Source: Pseudoflavonifractor sp. AF19-9AC (GTDB taxonomy: Bacteria; Bacillota; Clostridia; Oscillospirales; Oscillospiraceae). From it: a stretch of DNA of 64,000 bases. How positions within the stretch are numbered: position 1 is the stretch's first letter; every line of letters starts with the position of its first letter. Of this stretch, positions 52,545-61,831 are shown piece after piece. The stretch covers positions 467,875 through 531,874 of the forward strand of contig NZ_QUGI01000001.1 of the NCBI RefSeq assembly GCF_003478995.1, written 5' to 3'. A model generated the notes under the pieces. That model was not told where the DNA came from and searched no databases. It was given only the letters and a program-made list of their open reading frames with translations. The translations under genes and the position numbers were made by a program.

Positions 52545-53948
52545 TTACAGACGATCCAGAATCTGACAGAAAACCGTGGCCGCTTCCCCGCGGGTGAGCT
52601 GTCCGCCGGGATGGAGGAGACCGTCGCTGCCGCCGGAGAAGAGCCCCAGGGCGGTGATGTTATTGACCCCTTGCTGTGCCCAGGGGGAGACACTTGCACT
52701 GTCCGGGAAGGTGGGACCCTGTGCCTGAGGGGGACGGAGAGCGTTGTTGAGAATCACCATGGCCTGTTCCCGGCTGATGGCGGAGTCGGGGGAGAAGGCA
52801 CCGTATCCTGTGCCGGCCACCAGCCCCGGGGAGGCGGCCCGGAGGATTTCGGCCTGAGCCCAGTAGTCATCCAGGTCGGTGAATTGGGGCGTTGTCCCCT
52901 CGGGCAGGGCGTCCAGAGCGCCCCGGGGCCCCAGAGCGGAGACCAGCATGGCGGTAAATTCACCGCGGGTGATGGGCTCGTAGGGCCGGAATTTTCCACC
53001 CCGCGTGTGAAGGGCAATGCCGGTTTCGGCCAGCCGTTCAATGTTGGCGCGGGCCCAGTGGTCCGCAATATCATCAAAATAGAAGGAGTTCTCATCCAGC
53101 CACTGGAAGCCGTAGTCCAGAATGGTGGCGGTATCCGTGTGGCGGTGAGTGTCGTTGTTGGACTTCATGACCACTGCAATGATCCGGCGGCCGTCCCGGA
53201 CCGCGGTGGCGGACAGGCAGTAGCCGGCCTCCGGGATGGTGCCGGTTTTGAAGCCGTCGCAGCCCTCATAATAGTGATCGGTGAGCAGCTTGTTGGTGTT
53301 GGGGTAAGTCTTGCCGTTAAACTCCACAGAGGGGAGGGAGGTGTACTCCAGAATCTGGGGGAACCGGTCAATGAACTCCCGGATCAGGATGGCCACCGAG
53401 CGGGCAGTGAGATAGTGGGGGAATGCTCCGTGACAGTTTTCGTACTCACCTACCATGCCCAGACGCTGAGCGGTCTGGTTCATCCGGGCCACAAAGGCCT
53501 CTTCGCTGCCGGAGATAAACTCCGCCATCACAATACAGCTGGCGCTGGCGGAGGGGATCAGGATGAGCTTGAGCAGGGTTTCCACGCTGACCTCGCCTCC
53601 GGAGGGGAGGGGCACCATGGCCGGGTAGCTGGAGTCACGGGACTTGCGGGCATTTTCCGCGCTGATGGGCACCATGGTGTCCAGAGTAAAGGTGCCCGCT
53701 TCCAGCTCCTCAAAAATGATGTAGGCGGTCATGATTTTGGTCATAGAGGCTGGAACACGGAGGGAGTCGGTATCCTTGGCATAAATGGTTTCGCCGGTGT
53801 CATAGTCGATGACAATGGCGCTTTCTGCGTAGATCTCCGGCTTGTCCGGTTGGGAGGCGGAGACGGGGACAAGGCTCAGGAGGAGCAGCAAAGCCAAAAG
53901 AACCGATGCGAACCTGCGTTTAGTGGAAGCGGATTTCACAAGATCCAT
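52545..53948 (-). CDS. D-alanyl-D-alanine carboxypeptidase (DacF-like) with SLH repeats
   Basis: 467 aa. Signal peptide (about 12-31), then a serine DD-peptidase domain: active-site ASMTK (S68, K71) and GFKTGT (KTG triad, about 237). The second motif, normally SxN, reads SAS (133-135), so the Asn is missing. The C-terminal 170 residues hold three SLH domains (FDDIADHWARANIERLAETG; FTDLDDYWAQAEILRAA; FPDSASVSPWAQQGVNNITA), which attach the protein to secondary cell-wall polymers. It trims peptidoglycan pentapeptides. Length without SLH is normal. The start is a Met with GGAGATG upstream. Confidence 0.92.
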   Translation of the reverse strand: MDLVKSASTKRRFASVLLALLLLLSLVPVSASQPDKPEIYAESAIVIDYDTGETIYAKDTDSLRVPASMTKIMTAYIIFEELEAGTFTLDTMVPISAENARKSRDSSYPAMVPLPSGGEVSVETLLKLILIPSASASCIVMAEFISGSEEAFVARMNQTAQRLGMVGEYENCHGAFPHYLTARSVAILIREFIDRFPQILEYTSLPSVEFNGKTYPNTNKLLTDHYYEGCDGFKTGTIPEAGYCLSATAVRDGRRIIAVVMKSNNDTHRHTDTATILDYGFQWLDENSFYFDDIADHWARANIERLAETGIALHTRGGKFRPYEPITRGEFTAMLVSALGPRGALDALPEGTTPQFTDLDDYWAQAEILRAASPGLVAGTGYGAFSPDSAISREQAMVILNNALRPPQAQGPTFPDSASVSPWAQQGVNNITALGLFSGGSDGLLHPGGQLTRGEAATVFCQILDRL

Positions 53949-54107
53949 CTCCTTTACAAAAACTTTACTGCTTTAATGAAAGCGCAATTAGCCCCAAAAG
54001 TCAAGGGCTTAAGCGGGAAAGAAATTGCTTGCCGAAAAAAATGGGGCAGGATATAATGAAGGGCAATAGAGGAGTGTCCACCGCTGCTGAGAAACGGAGG
54101 TAGACCA

Positions 54108-55640
54108 ATGATGCGAAATCTGACGGCCCTGCTTCTGGCAGGAGCCCTGTTGTGTTCCCTGAGCGCCTGTGGACCAGGCGGCCAAGGGGAGGAGGTATCT
54201 TCCAGCCATGCATCGGCCAGCAGTTTGGTTCCGCCGGAGCCCATGCCCGACGTTCCCGGGGAGGATGAGCTCCCGCTGGAGCCGGAAGAACCACAGGTTC
54301 CGGCCCACACGCTGGAGTGGGAGAACGATCACAGGCTGGAAACTGAGTTTCGTCCGGAGAATCACGGCGGACTGGAGCTGCCGGTACGGGGAGCCACGGG
54401 ATATACTTCCGTAGAACTGGGACTATGGGAGATCCGGCCGGATCAGATGCCAAAACCGGAGCCGGAGCCGGCTGCTGTGAAAGAAGAGAAGGGCGAAGAT
54501 ACCGCACAGCCGGCGGAAGGTGGTACAGGCCAAACGGAGCAGGATCACTCCAACGGCGGGGAACCGGCAGAGCAGTCTCCTGCCCGGGAGGAGACGGGAT
54601 CCACAGAGGATCAAACAGAACAGGGCTCGTCGGAAAGCGAAACAGCAGATCAGGAGCCCTCGGATGCACCGGATGCTGTGGACCAGGCCGGGGGAGAACA
54701 GCCGGAGCCCGTTCAGCCAGAGCCGGAACCCGAACCCGAACCGGATCCCTTTGCGGGGGCCATGGCGGTGCTGAAGCCGGGCACGCCCTTCACCATTCTG
54801 GAGGAGCAGAAGGACTGGTGGCGGGTTCGATGTGAGCAGGGAACGGGCTGGGTGGAGCACCGCTACTGTATGATCAATCTGCCCGATGTCATTCCCTCCA
54901 TGGTGTACCATGCCACCAACAGCTTCAGCTCGCTCTATCGCACCAGCGGTAAAAGCATTTCCGGTATTACTGGCAATGCCTTCTATACCGGGAAGCGCTA
55001 CAATGAGCGGCTGGGACGGGAGGAGTACATGATGCCGGTGCTCTACTCCATGGCGCTGAAAATCGCTCAGGCCCAGCGGGCCGCTCTGGAGGAGGGCAAT
55101 ACACTGGTGCTCTATGAGGGCTACCGGCCGTACAGCACCCAGAAAGCGGTGCGGGATGCGGTGAGCAAGATGGCGGAGCGGGACCCTGTGGTGAAGGAGG
55201 GGGTAAGTGACCCGCCCTGGAGCCAGACCTGGTTTATTTCCAATGGCTACTCCAACCATCAGAAGGGATTTGCCATCGACGTAAGTCTGGGCAAGGTGTG
55301 GGACACGGAGGTACAGCAGTGCGGGAGCTATTCCTATCTGAGAATAACAGACTACTCCCTTTATGAAATGCCCACCCAGATGCACGAGCTGAGCATGGCA
55401 GCGGCTACCTTTACCGCACCGGTGGCAGTTAACTCGGCCACAGCCTGGAAATCCGCCCAGCTGGCGGAAGGGATGAACGAACCAGCTTTGGGCTTGCAGC
55501 GCTACTGCGCCGGAGCAGGGCTGACTCCCTTGGCCTCGGAGTGGTGGCATTTCAACGATTTGGAGACCAGAGCAAAGGTCCTGGAACGATCCGGGACAGG
55601 CGGATTTGAAATTAAGGTGTGCTTGAGCTCGGCGCCGTGA
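54108..55640 (+). CDS. Lipoprotein with SH3-like and D-Ala-D-Ala dipeptidase (M15) domains
   Basis: 510 aa. The lipobox LSAC (Cys about 21) marks a lipoprotein. A long acidic, Pro/Glu/Gln-rich stalk (about 30-220, with EPEPEPEPDP) is followed by an SH3-like segment (about 222-262: PGTPFTILEEQKDWWRVRCEQGTGWVE, in part). The C-terminal peptidase has YRPYSTQ, SNHQKGFAIDV (zinc ligands His and Asp) and SEWWHFND (catalytic Glu and zinc His), the VanX/DdpX pattern. It cleaves D-Ala-D-Ala peptides at the outer membrane face. GGAGG precedes the start. Tail residues end in LSSAP. Confidence 0.9.
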   Translation: MMRNLTALLLAGALLCSLSACGPGGQGEEVSSSHASASSLVPPEPMPDVPGEDELPLEPEEPQVPAHTLEWENDHRLETEFRPENHGGLELPVRGATGYTSVELGLWEIRPDQMPKPEPEPAAVKEEKGEDTAQPAEGGTGQTEQDHSNGGEPAEQSPAREETGSTEDQTEQGSSESETADQEPSDAPDAVDQAGGEQPEPVQPEPEPEPEPDPFAGAMAVLKPGTPFTILEEQKDWWRVRCEQGTGWVEHRYCMINLPDVIPSMVYHATNSFSSLYRTSGKSISGITGNAFYTGKRYNERLGREEYMMPVLYSMALKIAQAQRAALEEGNTLVLYEGYRPYSTQKAVRDAVSKMAERDPVVKEGVSDPPWSQTWFISNGYSNHQKGFAIDVSLGKVWDTEVQQCGSYSYLRITDYSLYEMPTQMHELSMAAATFTAPVAVNSATAWKSAQLAEGMNEPALGLQRYCAGAGLTPLASEWWHFNDLETRAKVLERSGTGGFEIKVCLSSAP

Positions 55641-55749
55641 AGAAAAAACATTGGCGAAAGTCGGCCGCAGAGGTGGAAGAAGTGCGATAAATGAAAAGCA
55701 CAGCGCCGTATGATAGCAAAAAAATTTCCTGTTAGAGAGGAAAAAATGA

Positions 55750-55778
55750 TTGACAAAGTCGGTAAGCTATGTTATTCT
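55750..55778 (+). promoter_or_regulatory. Promoter of rubrerythrin
   Basis: TTGACA, 17-nt spacer, TATTCT. The leader contains an (AAT)n run at 55791-55808 just before the ribosome site. Confidence 0.8.
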
Positions 55779-55840
55779 TTAGGCACAGTTAATAATAATA
55801 ATAATAATTCCTATTTATTTACATGAGGAGGAAATTGATT

Positions 55841-56377
55841 ATGCCTGAGTTGAAGGGAAGCAAGACGGAAGCCAATCTGTGGACCGCGTTTGCCGGCGAG
55901 TCCCAGGCCCGCAACAAGTACACCTACTTTGCCTCCAAGGCCAAGAAGGACGGCTATGTTCAGATCTCCAAGATTTTTGAGGAGACTGCCGCCAACGAGA
56001 AGGAGCACGCTGAGATTTGGTTCAAGCTTCTGAACGGCATCGGCACCACTGCTGAAAACCTGAAGGCCGCTGCCGAGGGTGAGAACTACGAGTGGACCGA
56101 TATGTACTCCACCATGGCCAAGGAGGCCAAGGAGGAGGGCTTTGACCACATCGCTTTCCTGTTCGAGGAAGTGGCCAAGATCGAGAAGGAGCACGAGGAG
56201 CGCTATCGCAAGCTGCTGGCCAATGTGGAGGGCGGCATTGTGTTCTCCCGGGACGGCGACATGATTTGGCAGTGCAGCAACTGCGGCCACATCCATGTAG
56301 GCAAGCAGGCCCCCGAGGTGTGCCCTGTGTGCGCCCACCCCAGAGACTACTTCCAGCTTAAGGCTGAGAACTATTGA
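55841..56377 (+). CDS. rbr: Rubrerythrin
   Basis: 178 aa from the ATG at 55841 (GAGGAGG upstream). The N-terminal ferritin-like diiron domain has the E(x)nExxH ligands ([36 protein letters not shown]). The C-terminal rubredoxin domain has CSNCGHIH and CPVCAHP, the 4-Cys iron site. It reduces hydrogen peroxide in the cytoplasm with electrons from NADH or rubredoxin, protecting a strict anaerobe. Monocistronic with its own strong promoter and terminator. Confidence 0.97.
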   Translation: MPELKGSKTEANLWTAFAGESQARNKYTYFASKAKKDGYVQISKIFEETAANEKEHAEIWFKLLNGIGTTAENLKAAAEGENYEWTDMYSTMAKEAKEEGFDHIAFLFEEVAKIEKEHEERYRKLLANVEGGIVFSRDGDMIWQCSNCGHIHVGKQAPEVCPVCAHPRDYFQLKAENY

Positions 56378-56416
56378 TGTTCCGGCGCTCCGGCTGAAGT
56401 ATTTGCAGGAGAAGAG

Positions 56417-56447
56417 AGGACCGGCCCTTCTGGGGCCGGTCCTTTTT
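56417..56447 (+). terminator. Terminator after rubrerythrin
   Basis: An 11-bp stem AGGACCGGCCC/GGGCCGGTCCT is followed by five Ts. Confidence 0.9.
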
Positions 56448-56475
56448 CATGCGAAGCGAACGATTGTGGAATGAG

Positions 56476-56512
56476 AGAAAAACAAAGCCCCCGGACGTTG
56501 GCGGTCCGGGGG
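56476..56512 (-). terminator. Terminator of the polar amino acid ABC operon
   Basis: On the minus strand, a 9-bp stem of CCCCCGGAC/GTCCGGGGG is followed by TTTGTTTTT. Confidence 0.8.
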
Positions 56513-56532
56513 ACAACTGTTTGTTCAGGGAA

Positions 56533-57255
56533 TCACAGCACCTTGGACAAGAACTCCTTGGTGCGGGCCTCTTTGGGATTGGAAAAGAAGGCATGGGGCT
56601 CATTCTGCTCCAGAATGTGGCCGCCGTCCATAAACAGGACCCGGCTGCCCACCTCCCGGGCAAAGCCCATCTCGTGGGTGACCACCACCATGGTCATGCC
56701 CTCCTCGGCCAGCTGCTTCATAACTTCCAGAACCTCACCCACCATCTCGGGGTCCAGGGCGGAGGTGGGCTCGTCAAAGAGCATGACCTTGGGCTTCATG
56801 GCCAGGGCGCGGACAATGGCGATCCGCTGTTTCTGACCGCCGGAGAGCTGGGCGGGGTAGGAATCCGCCTTGTCTGCAAGGCCTACCCGCTTAAGCAGAG
56901 TGATGGCGGTCTCATCCGCCTCTTCCTGGCTCATGCGCTTGGTCAGTACAGGGGCCAGGGTGATGTTTTTGCGGATGGTCATATTGGGGAAGAGGTTGAA
57001 GTGCTGGAACACCATGCCCATCTGGCGGCGGACGGAGTCAATATCAACCTTGGGAGAGGTAATTTCCGTGCCCTCAAAGGTAATAGAACCGGAAGAGGGG
57101 GTCTCCAGCAGGTTCAGACAACGCAGGAAGGTGGACTTACCAGAGCCGGAGGGGCCAATGATAACGACCTTTTCTCCGGGGGAAATGTGCTCGGAGATGT
57201 TGTCCAGCACCAAGTGGCTTCCAAAGGACTTGGTAAGGTTTTTAACGTCGATCAC
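56533..57255 (-). CDS. glnQ: Polar amino acid ABC transporter ATPase (GlnQ-like)
   Basis: 240 aa from a GTG at 57255 (GGAGG 10 nt upstream), giving the standard start [12 protein letters not shown]; an ATG further upstream lies in the permease gene. Walker [10 protein letters not shown] (about 36), Q-loop VFQHFNLFP, signature LSGGQKQR, Walker [14 protein letters not shown] and VTHEM are intact. It powers uptake of glutamine or another polar amino acid with the permease and binding protein encoded upstream. It overlaps the permease gene end by 14 nt. Confidence 0.95.
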   Translation of the reverse strand: MIDVKNLTKSFGSHLVLDNISEHISPGEKVVIIGPSGSGKSTFLRCLNLLETPSSGSITFEGTEITSPKVDIDSVRRQMGMVFQHFNLFPNMTIRKNITLAPVLTKRMSQEEADETAITLLKRVGLADKADSYPAQLSGGQKQRIAIVRALAMKPKVMLFDEPTSALDPEMVGEVLEVMKQLAEEGMTMVVVTHEMGFAREVGSRVLFMDGGHILEQNEPHAFFSNPKEARTKEFLSKVL

Positions 57256-57937
57256 TTTGGCGCAGCCTCCTCTCAATTTTTTTGATGATAAAGGTGAGAA
57301 GATATACAATGGCCAGATAGAACAGGGCCGCTACCGTCATGGGAGCCAGGTAATTGGCCAAATTTTGTCCGCTGCCCACATTTTTGGCGGCGGCAGTCAG
57401 GTCGTACATACCAATCATGCTGACAATGGAGGTTTCCTTGATCAGGGCAATCAGTTCATTGCCGATGGAAGGAATTACGTTCTTGATAGCCTGGGGGATG
57501 ACGATGTACCACATGGTGGCCCCGGAAGACAGGCCTAGGGAACGGCCGGCCTCGGTCTGGCCCACGTCCACCGACAGGATGCCGGCGCGGATGTTCTCCG
57601 ACACATAGGCGCCGGAGTTGATGCCGAACGCGATGATGGCAGTTACCAATACCGGGAAGCCGCGGATGGCCAGCACCACGAAGGCCATAATGAAAAGCTG
57701 CAGGGCCATGGGGGTGCCGCGTACCACGGTGACGTAGATCCCGCAGATGAGCTTGGGAATCTTCATCAGGGGATGCTTGGACCGGGACAGGCCTACCAGT
57801 GCCACCACCGTGCCCAGCACCAGACCGATGAGGGCGGCGCCGACGGAGATGGCAAGGGTCATGCGCAAGCCGGTCAGCATACTTTCCAGATACTTTGGTT
57901 CTGTAAAGACCAGCACAAATTTCTCAAAAAAGCTCAT
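57242..57937 (-). CDS. glnP: Polar amino acid ABC transporter permease
   Basis: 231 aa, His/Glu/Gln/Arg/opine family permease with five membrane segments. The conserved segment [20 protein letters not shown] (about 70-90) and the EAA loop [34 protein letters not shown] (in part, about 123-155) are clear. It probably forms a homodimeric channel. It lies between the binding-protein gene (94-nt gap with a stable hairpin) and the ATPase gene (overlap). Confidence 0.95.
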   Translation of the reverse strand: MSFFEKFVLVFTEPKYLESMLTGLRMTLAISVGAALIGLVLGTVVALVGLSRSKHPLMKIPKLICGIYVTVVRGTPMALQLFIMAFVVLAIRGFPVLVTAIIAFGINSGAYVSENIRAGILSVDVGQTEAGRSLGLSSGATMWYIVIPQAIKNVIPSIGNELIALIKETSIVSMIGMYDLTAAAKNVGSGQNLANYLAPMTVAALFYLAIVYLLTFIIKKIERRLRQSDRR

Positions 57938-57963
57938 ATGTTCACCGGCTTTCTCATGTCAGC

Positions 57964-57995
57964 GGCGGAACGGCGCCTGTGGGCGCCGTTCCGCC
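57964..57995. promoter_or_regulatory. Stable intergenic hairpin in ABC operon
   Basis: A 14-bp perfect stem GGCGGAACGGCGCC/GGCGCCGTTCCGCC, loop TGTG, lies between the binding protein and permease genes and lacks a U-run. It likely stabilises the upstream transcript and gives excess binding protein. Confidence 0.65.
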
Positions 57996-58031
57996 AGCAT
58001 TTCTTCTTTATCTCAATCTCAGAAATAGGAA

Positions 58032-58919
58032 TTACTCAAGACCCATGTGCTTCATCACCAGGTCATTGATGCCGTCCTCGCCCAGCTCGGCCAGCACACC
58101 GTTGATAGCGGCCAGCAGCTCGTCCTGACCCTTGGTAACACAGATGGCGTACTGCTCCTGGGTGGGGTAGGGATCCTCGCCCTCGGCCCCGGCGTAGTAC
58201 AGAGCGGCGCACTCATAGCCGTCGTTCTTGTCCACGATGAAAGAAGCGGGCAGATAGTCCACAACCACTACATCGATCTGACCGGCGCCCACGGCGTCCA
58301 CGGCCAGCTGAGCGCTGTCGTAGCGGGTCTGGCTGGTCTGGGTGCCATAGAGCACACCGGTGTAGTTGTCAGACTCCTCGCTGCCGTCAGAGTTGATCTC
58401 CAGGCCCACATAGATGTCGCCGGTGGTGTCAGTCTGCACGCCGATCTTCTTGTCAGCCAGAGAGTCCCAGAGGATGTAATTGGTGTCGCCGTCAGTGCCG
58501 TCGGGGGTCATGGTGCCGGTGGGATAAATCACATACTGCACGGAGGTGTAGTAGGGATCGGAGAAGTCCACCAGCTCCTGGCGGGCAGGGGTGATGGTAA
58601 TGCCGGCGGCGCCCACATCAGCCAGCTTGCCGGAAGAGACGGTGTCGATGATGGTACCAAACTCCACGTTGGTGTAGGTGATTTCGCGGTTCAGCTTCTC
58701 ACCCACCATGTTCATGATATCCACGTCCACACCCACGATGTCGGTGCCGTCATAATACTCAAAGGGAGCGAAGTAAGCATTGGTGTAAACGGAAATGGGG
58801 GTACCGGAGGACTGCTGAGAGCCGGAAGCGCTGCTGCTATTGCTGCCGCTCTTGCTGCCGCAGGCGGCCAGGCTCATTACCATGGCCAGAGCCATAGCCA
58901 AAGCAAGAAACTTTTTCAT
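58032..58919 (-). CDS. Polar amino acid ABC transporter substrate-binding lipoprotein
   Basis: 295 aa. Signal with lipobox LAAC (Cys about 20), a Ser-rich linker, then a type II periplasmic-binding fold. Typical segments are FAPFEYYDGTDIVGVDVDIMNMV (in part), VGAAGITITPARQELVDFSDPYY and LAVDAVGAGQIDVVVVD. The Arg in TPARQE is the usual ligand for the amino acid carboxylate. First gene of the three-gene operon. An inserted loop (about 135-200) is longer than in GlnH. GGAG precedes the ATG. Confidence 0.93.
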   Translation of the reverse strand: MKKFLALAMALAMVMSLAACGSKSGSNSSSASGSQQSSGTPISVYTNAYFAPFEYYDGTDIVGVDVDIMNMVGEKLNREITYTNVEFGTIIDTVSSGKLADVGAAGITITPARQELVDFSDPYYTSVQYVIYPTGTMTPDGTDGDTNYILWDSLADKKIGVQTDTTGDIYVGLEINSDGSEESDNYTGVLYGTQTSQTRYDSAQLAVDAVGAGQIDVVVVDYLPASFIVDKNDGYECAALYYAGAEGEDPYPTQEQYAICVTKGQDELLAAINGVLAELGEDGINDLVMKHMGLE

Positions 58920-58969
58920 AGTAATATCTCCTTTTCAATGGGCCCCGAATGGATCGGGGCGTTATTCTG

Positions 58970-58999
58970 AGTATAACCCAGGATTCTATACACCGTCAA
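58970..58999 (-). promoter_or_regulatory. Promoter of the polar amino acid ABC operon
   Basis: On the minus strand: TTGACG, 18-nt spacer, TATACT. A leader hairpin CCCCGA/TCGGGG (58943-58959) follows before the start codon. Confidence 0.6.
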
Positions 59000-59231
59000 T
59001 AGATAGATATGCAAATTTTTTGCAAATGCAAAAACTTTTTTCGGCAGAAAGGCGGAAATTAGTGCTGAAGAAAGCGAGGGAATCGGAAAGCTGGCACAGA
59101 AAACTGTAAATTGGGAGAAAATGAATATTCACTCAAAAATGAATAATTAAAGGCGTGAAACCTTTTCTTTTTGTTTGCGTCTGATAAGAACAGAGACAAA
59201 TCAAAAAAATTACGAACTTCTGCCGGAGGTC

Positions 59232-59259
59232 TTGCATTTTTCGACAACTGAGCTATGCT
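59232..59259 (+). promoter_or_regulatory. Putative promoter of LTA synthase-like gene
   Basis: TTGCAT, 16-nt spacer, TATGCT, about 44 nt before the start codon, in the 383-bp divergent gap (58920-59302), which otherwise holds only AT-rich sequence. Confidence 0.5.
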
Positions 59260-59302
59260 ATTAAAGGCGGCGAATGCCGTGTTGATATTGGAGGATAGAT
59301 AC

Positions 59303-61138
59303 ATGAAGCGACTGCTCTATGGGGACACCTTTCCCAGACTGGTGTCCGACATCCGGGAACACCCGGGAAAATGGGGATCCCGGCTGGTGTTTCTGCTGGG
59401 ACCCTGGGTCTGCCTGTGGATGGTGGAGATCCTGAACCAGAACAATGTATTTCGGGACCTGTATGCCTGGCAGGTTCTGATGAACATGGTGTGGTACTAT
59501 ATTCTGTTCGTCTTTCTGCGCCTGGTGCTGGGGCGCAACCGCCGGGCGGCGGCTCTGGGTGTGACGCTGGCCTTCCTGGTGGGCCTGGTCAACCATTACA
59601 TATTGCGCTTCCGGGGAAGAATCCTTTTCCCCGCGGATGTGACTGCATGGCGTACGGCTGCCAACGTGGCTGAGGGCTTTGACTATTCCATGGACCTCTA
59701 TATCGTCCAGGCTCTCATTCTGCTGGTGGCCTATCTCTCCCTGGTGTGTATGTGCCAGCCCCAGAAAAAGCGGGCCCGTCTGCCCCTGCCGGTGAGTGGT
59801 TTGGCGCTGGTGTGTATTGTGGGCTACTGCTACGCGTTCTTCTTCACGAGCATGCTGCCCACCCTGGGCATCTTCACCCAGCAGTGGGTGACCCAGCGCA
59901 ACGGATTCCTGCTCAACTTCACCGTGGCCCTGCGGTACAGCTCCGTGGAGAAGCCGGAGGGTTACTCTGAGGAGACCGTTCTGGAGCTGATGGAAGAGTA
60001 TCCCGGCCTGGAGGGGGACGAGAGTGCCACCAAGCCCACCAACATAGTGGTCATCATGAATGAGTCCTTTGCGGACTTTTCGGTTTACGATCGGTTCAGC
60101 TGCTCGGAGGATCCCATGCCCTTCCTGCATTCCCTGGAGGAAAATACGGTGAAGGGGTGGATGTACTCTTCCGTGACGGGCGGCGGTACAGCCACCGTGG
60201 AGTTTGAGTACCTCACCGGCTTCAACAGCATCTTCCAGCCGCCGCACACAGTGGCCTACCAGCTCTATGTGGAGGAAAATATGCCCTCCCTGGCCGCTCT
60301 GGCGGGCACCCAGGGCTATGAGACCACTGCCTTCCACCCCTACAAGGCTTCCGGCTGGAACCGGGTAATCGCATACGATTATCTGAACTTTGACCGAAAG
60401 CTGTTTGATGAGGATGTTGTCGACCCCTGGTATATCCGCAATGTGATTTCCGATATCTCCGACTATGAAGTCATTTTCGATACCACGGAGGAGCAGGATT
60501 CTACCTTCTTCTTTAACGTCACCATGCAGAACCACAGCGGCTACGCCCAAGGTTGGAACAATCTGGAACGCACCATTGACCTGCCCGCAGAGCTGTCTGC
60601 AGCCGACAATACGGCGGAGCAGTACTTTGCCCTGCTGCGGGAAAGCGACCTGGCGTTGGAACAGCTGATCAACTACTACAAGAATCTGGACGAGCCCACC
60701 ATGGTTGTCTTTTTTGGCGACCATCAGCCGCCGCTGAGAAATGAGTTTTACGAGCAGCTGCATGGAAAAGCCCTGTCTGAGCGGACCACTGAGGAAGTCA
60801 TGCGGCAGTATGAGGTGCCTTTCTTCATCTGGACCAACTACGATATTGAGGAGCAGCAGGATGTGATCATCAGCCCCAACTATCTGGGGGTGCTTACCGC
60901 ACAGCTGGCGGGGCTGCCCATGACCGGCTTCATGAATTTCTTGTCCCAGATGTACGAGGAGCTGCCTGCCGTCACCCCGGTTGGAATTTATACCAAGGAC
61001 GGACAGTTCCTGGAGCAGGGAGAATTGAACGAGACCCAGCAGGAATGGATGAAAAACTATGAGATTCTGAACTACTGCGGCATGGTGGACCTCTTTGACG
61101 AGGCCCGGCCCATGTTCTGTCTCCACGGAGAAGAATAA
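59303..61138 (+). CDS. LTA synthase-family sulfatase-like phosphoglycerol transferase
   Basis: 611 aa from the ATG at 59303 (GGAGG upstream). Five membrane segments (about 25-210) precede an extracellular alkaline-phosphatase-like domain. It starts NIVVIMNESFADF (metal-binding Glu near residue 255) and contains SSVTGGGTATVEFEYLTGF, with a catalytic Thr, and FFGDHQPPL (metal ligands Asp and His). This matches the LtaS/phosphoglycerol transferase family that builds lipoteichoic acid or decorates wall polymers. Exact product unknown. Monocistronic with its own terminator. Confidence 0.92.
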   Translation: MKRLLYGDTFPRLVSDIREHPGKWGSRLVFLLGPWVCLWMVEILNQNNVFRDLYAWQVLMNMVWYYILFVFLRLVLGRNRRAAALGVTLAFLVGLVNHYILRFRGRILFPADVTAWRTAANVAEGFDYSMDLYIVQALILLVAYLSLVCMCQPQKKRARLPLPVSGLALVCIVGYCYAFFFTSMLPTLGIFTQQWVTQRNGFLLNFTVALRYSSVEKPEGYSEETVLELMEEYPGLEGDESATKPTNIVVIMNESFADFSVYDRFSCSEDPMPFLHSLEENTVKGWMYSSVTGGGTATVEFEYLTGFNSIFQPPHTVAYQLYVEENMPSLAALAGTQGYETTAFHPYKASGWNRVIAYDYLNFDRKLFDEDVVDPWYIRNVISDISDYEVIFDTTEEQDSTFFFNVTMQNHSGYAQGWNNLERTIDLPAELSAADNTAEQYFALLRESDLALEQLINYYKNLDEPTMVVFFGDHQPPLRNEFYEQLHGKALSERTTEEVMRQYEVPFFIWTNYDIEEQQDVIISPNYLGVLTAQLAGLPMTGFMNFLSQMYEELPAVTPVGIYTKDGQFLEQGELNETQQEWMKNYEILNYCGMVDLFDEARPMFCLHGEE

Positions 61139-61145
61139 CAAGTGT

Positions 61146-61180
61146 ACCACCCGGAGCCCATGGCTCCGGGTGGTTTTTTT
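61146..61180 (+). terminator. Terminator after LTA synthase-like gene
   Basis: A 13-bp stem ACCACCCGGAGCC/GGCTCCGGGTGGT, loop CAT, is followed by seven Ts. Confidence 0.93.
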
Positions 61181-61273
61181 CTGCCCCACATGGTAAAATG
61201 GGTGCAATATTGCAGGCTTAATTTCGTCTGAAAGGGTGAAGGGACCTTCAAGGATGAGAAAGGGGGAGCACCT

Positions 61274-61831
61274 GTGGAGGACGGTGCCATTGTGGAGCTC
61301 TATTGGCAGCGGAATGAGCGGGCCATTACGGCCTCCGATGAGAAATACGGCGGGCTGTGCCGCAGTCTGTCCCAGAACATTCTGGACAGTGTCCAGGATG
61401 CGGAGGAGTGCGTCAACGACACCTGGCACCGGGCCTGGAACACCATGCCGCCCCAGCGCCCGGGCTCCCTCCGGGCCTATCTGGCCCGGATCGTGCGCAA
61501 CCTGTCCATTGACCGCTGGCGGGCCAAACGAAGCCAGAAGCGGGGCGAGGGCATGGAGGCGCTGGTGCTGGAGCTGGAGGACTGCGTTCCCGCTGTCCAG
61601 AGTGCCGAGGCGGAGTTTGAGGCCAAGGAGACTGCCGCCGCCATCGACCGCTGGCTGGATACCCTGAGCCAGGAGGACCGGGTGGTCTTTGTCCGCCGTT
61701 ACTGGTACGGGGAGCGGGTGGATAAGCTGGCCGGACAGTGCGGGTGTACCCCCAAGCAGATGGCCGGGCGGCTGTTCCGGATGCGGGGCAGTCTGCGCCG
61801 GGCCCTGGAGCGGGAAGGAGTGAGCCTGTGA
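61274..61831 (+). CDS. ECF-type RNA polymerase sigma factor
   Basis: 185 aa from a GTG start with AAAGGGGGAG upstream. Region 2 is at about 25-95 (ILDSVQDAEECVNDTWHRAW, PGSLRAYLARIVRNLSIDRWR) and region 4 at about 120-180 (DTLSQEDRVVFVRRYWYGERVDKLAGQCGCTPKQM, in part). The N-terminus resembles group IV factors of Clostridia. Its stop overlaps the start of the membrane protein downstream (GTGA overlap), a typical sigma/anti-sigma layout. It likely autoregulates this operon. Confidence 0.92.
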   Translation: MEDGAIVELYWQRNERAITASDEKYGGLCRSLSQNILDSVQDAEECVNDTWHRAWNTMPPQRPGSLRAYLARIVRNLSIDRWRAKRSQKRGEGMEALVLELEDCVPAVQSAEAEFEAKETAAAIDRWLDTLSQEDRVVFVRRYWYGERVDKLAGQCGCTPKQMAGRLFRMRGSLRRALEREGVSL

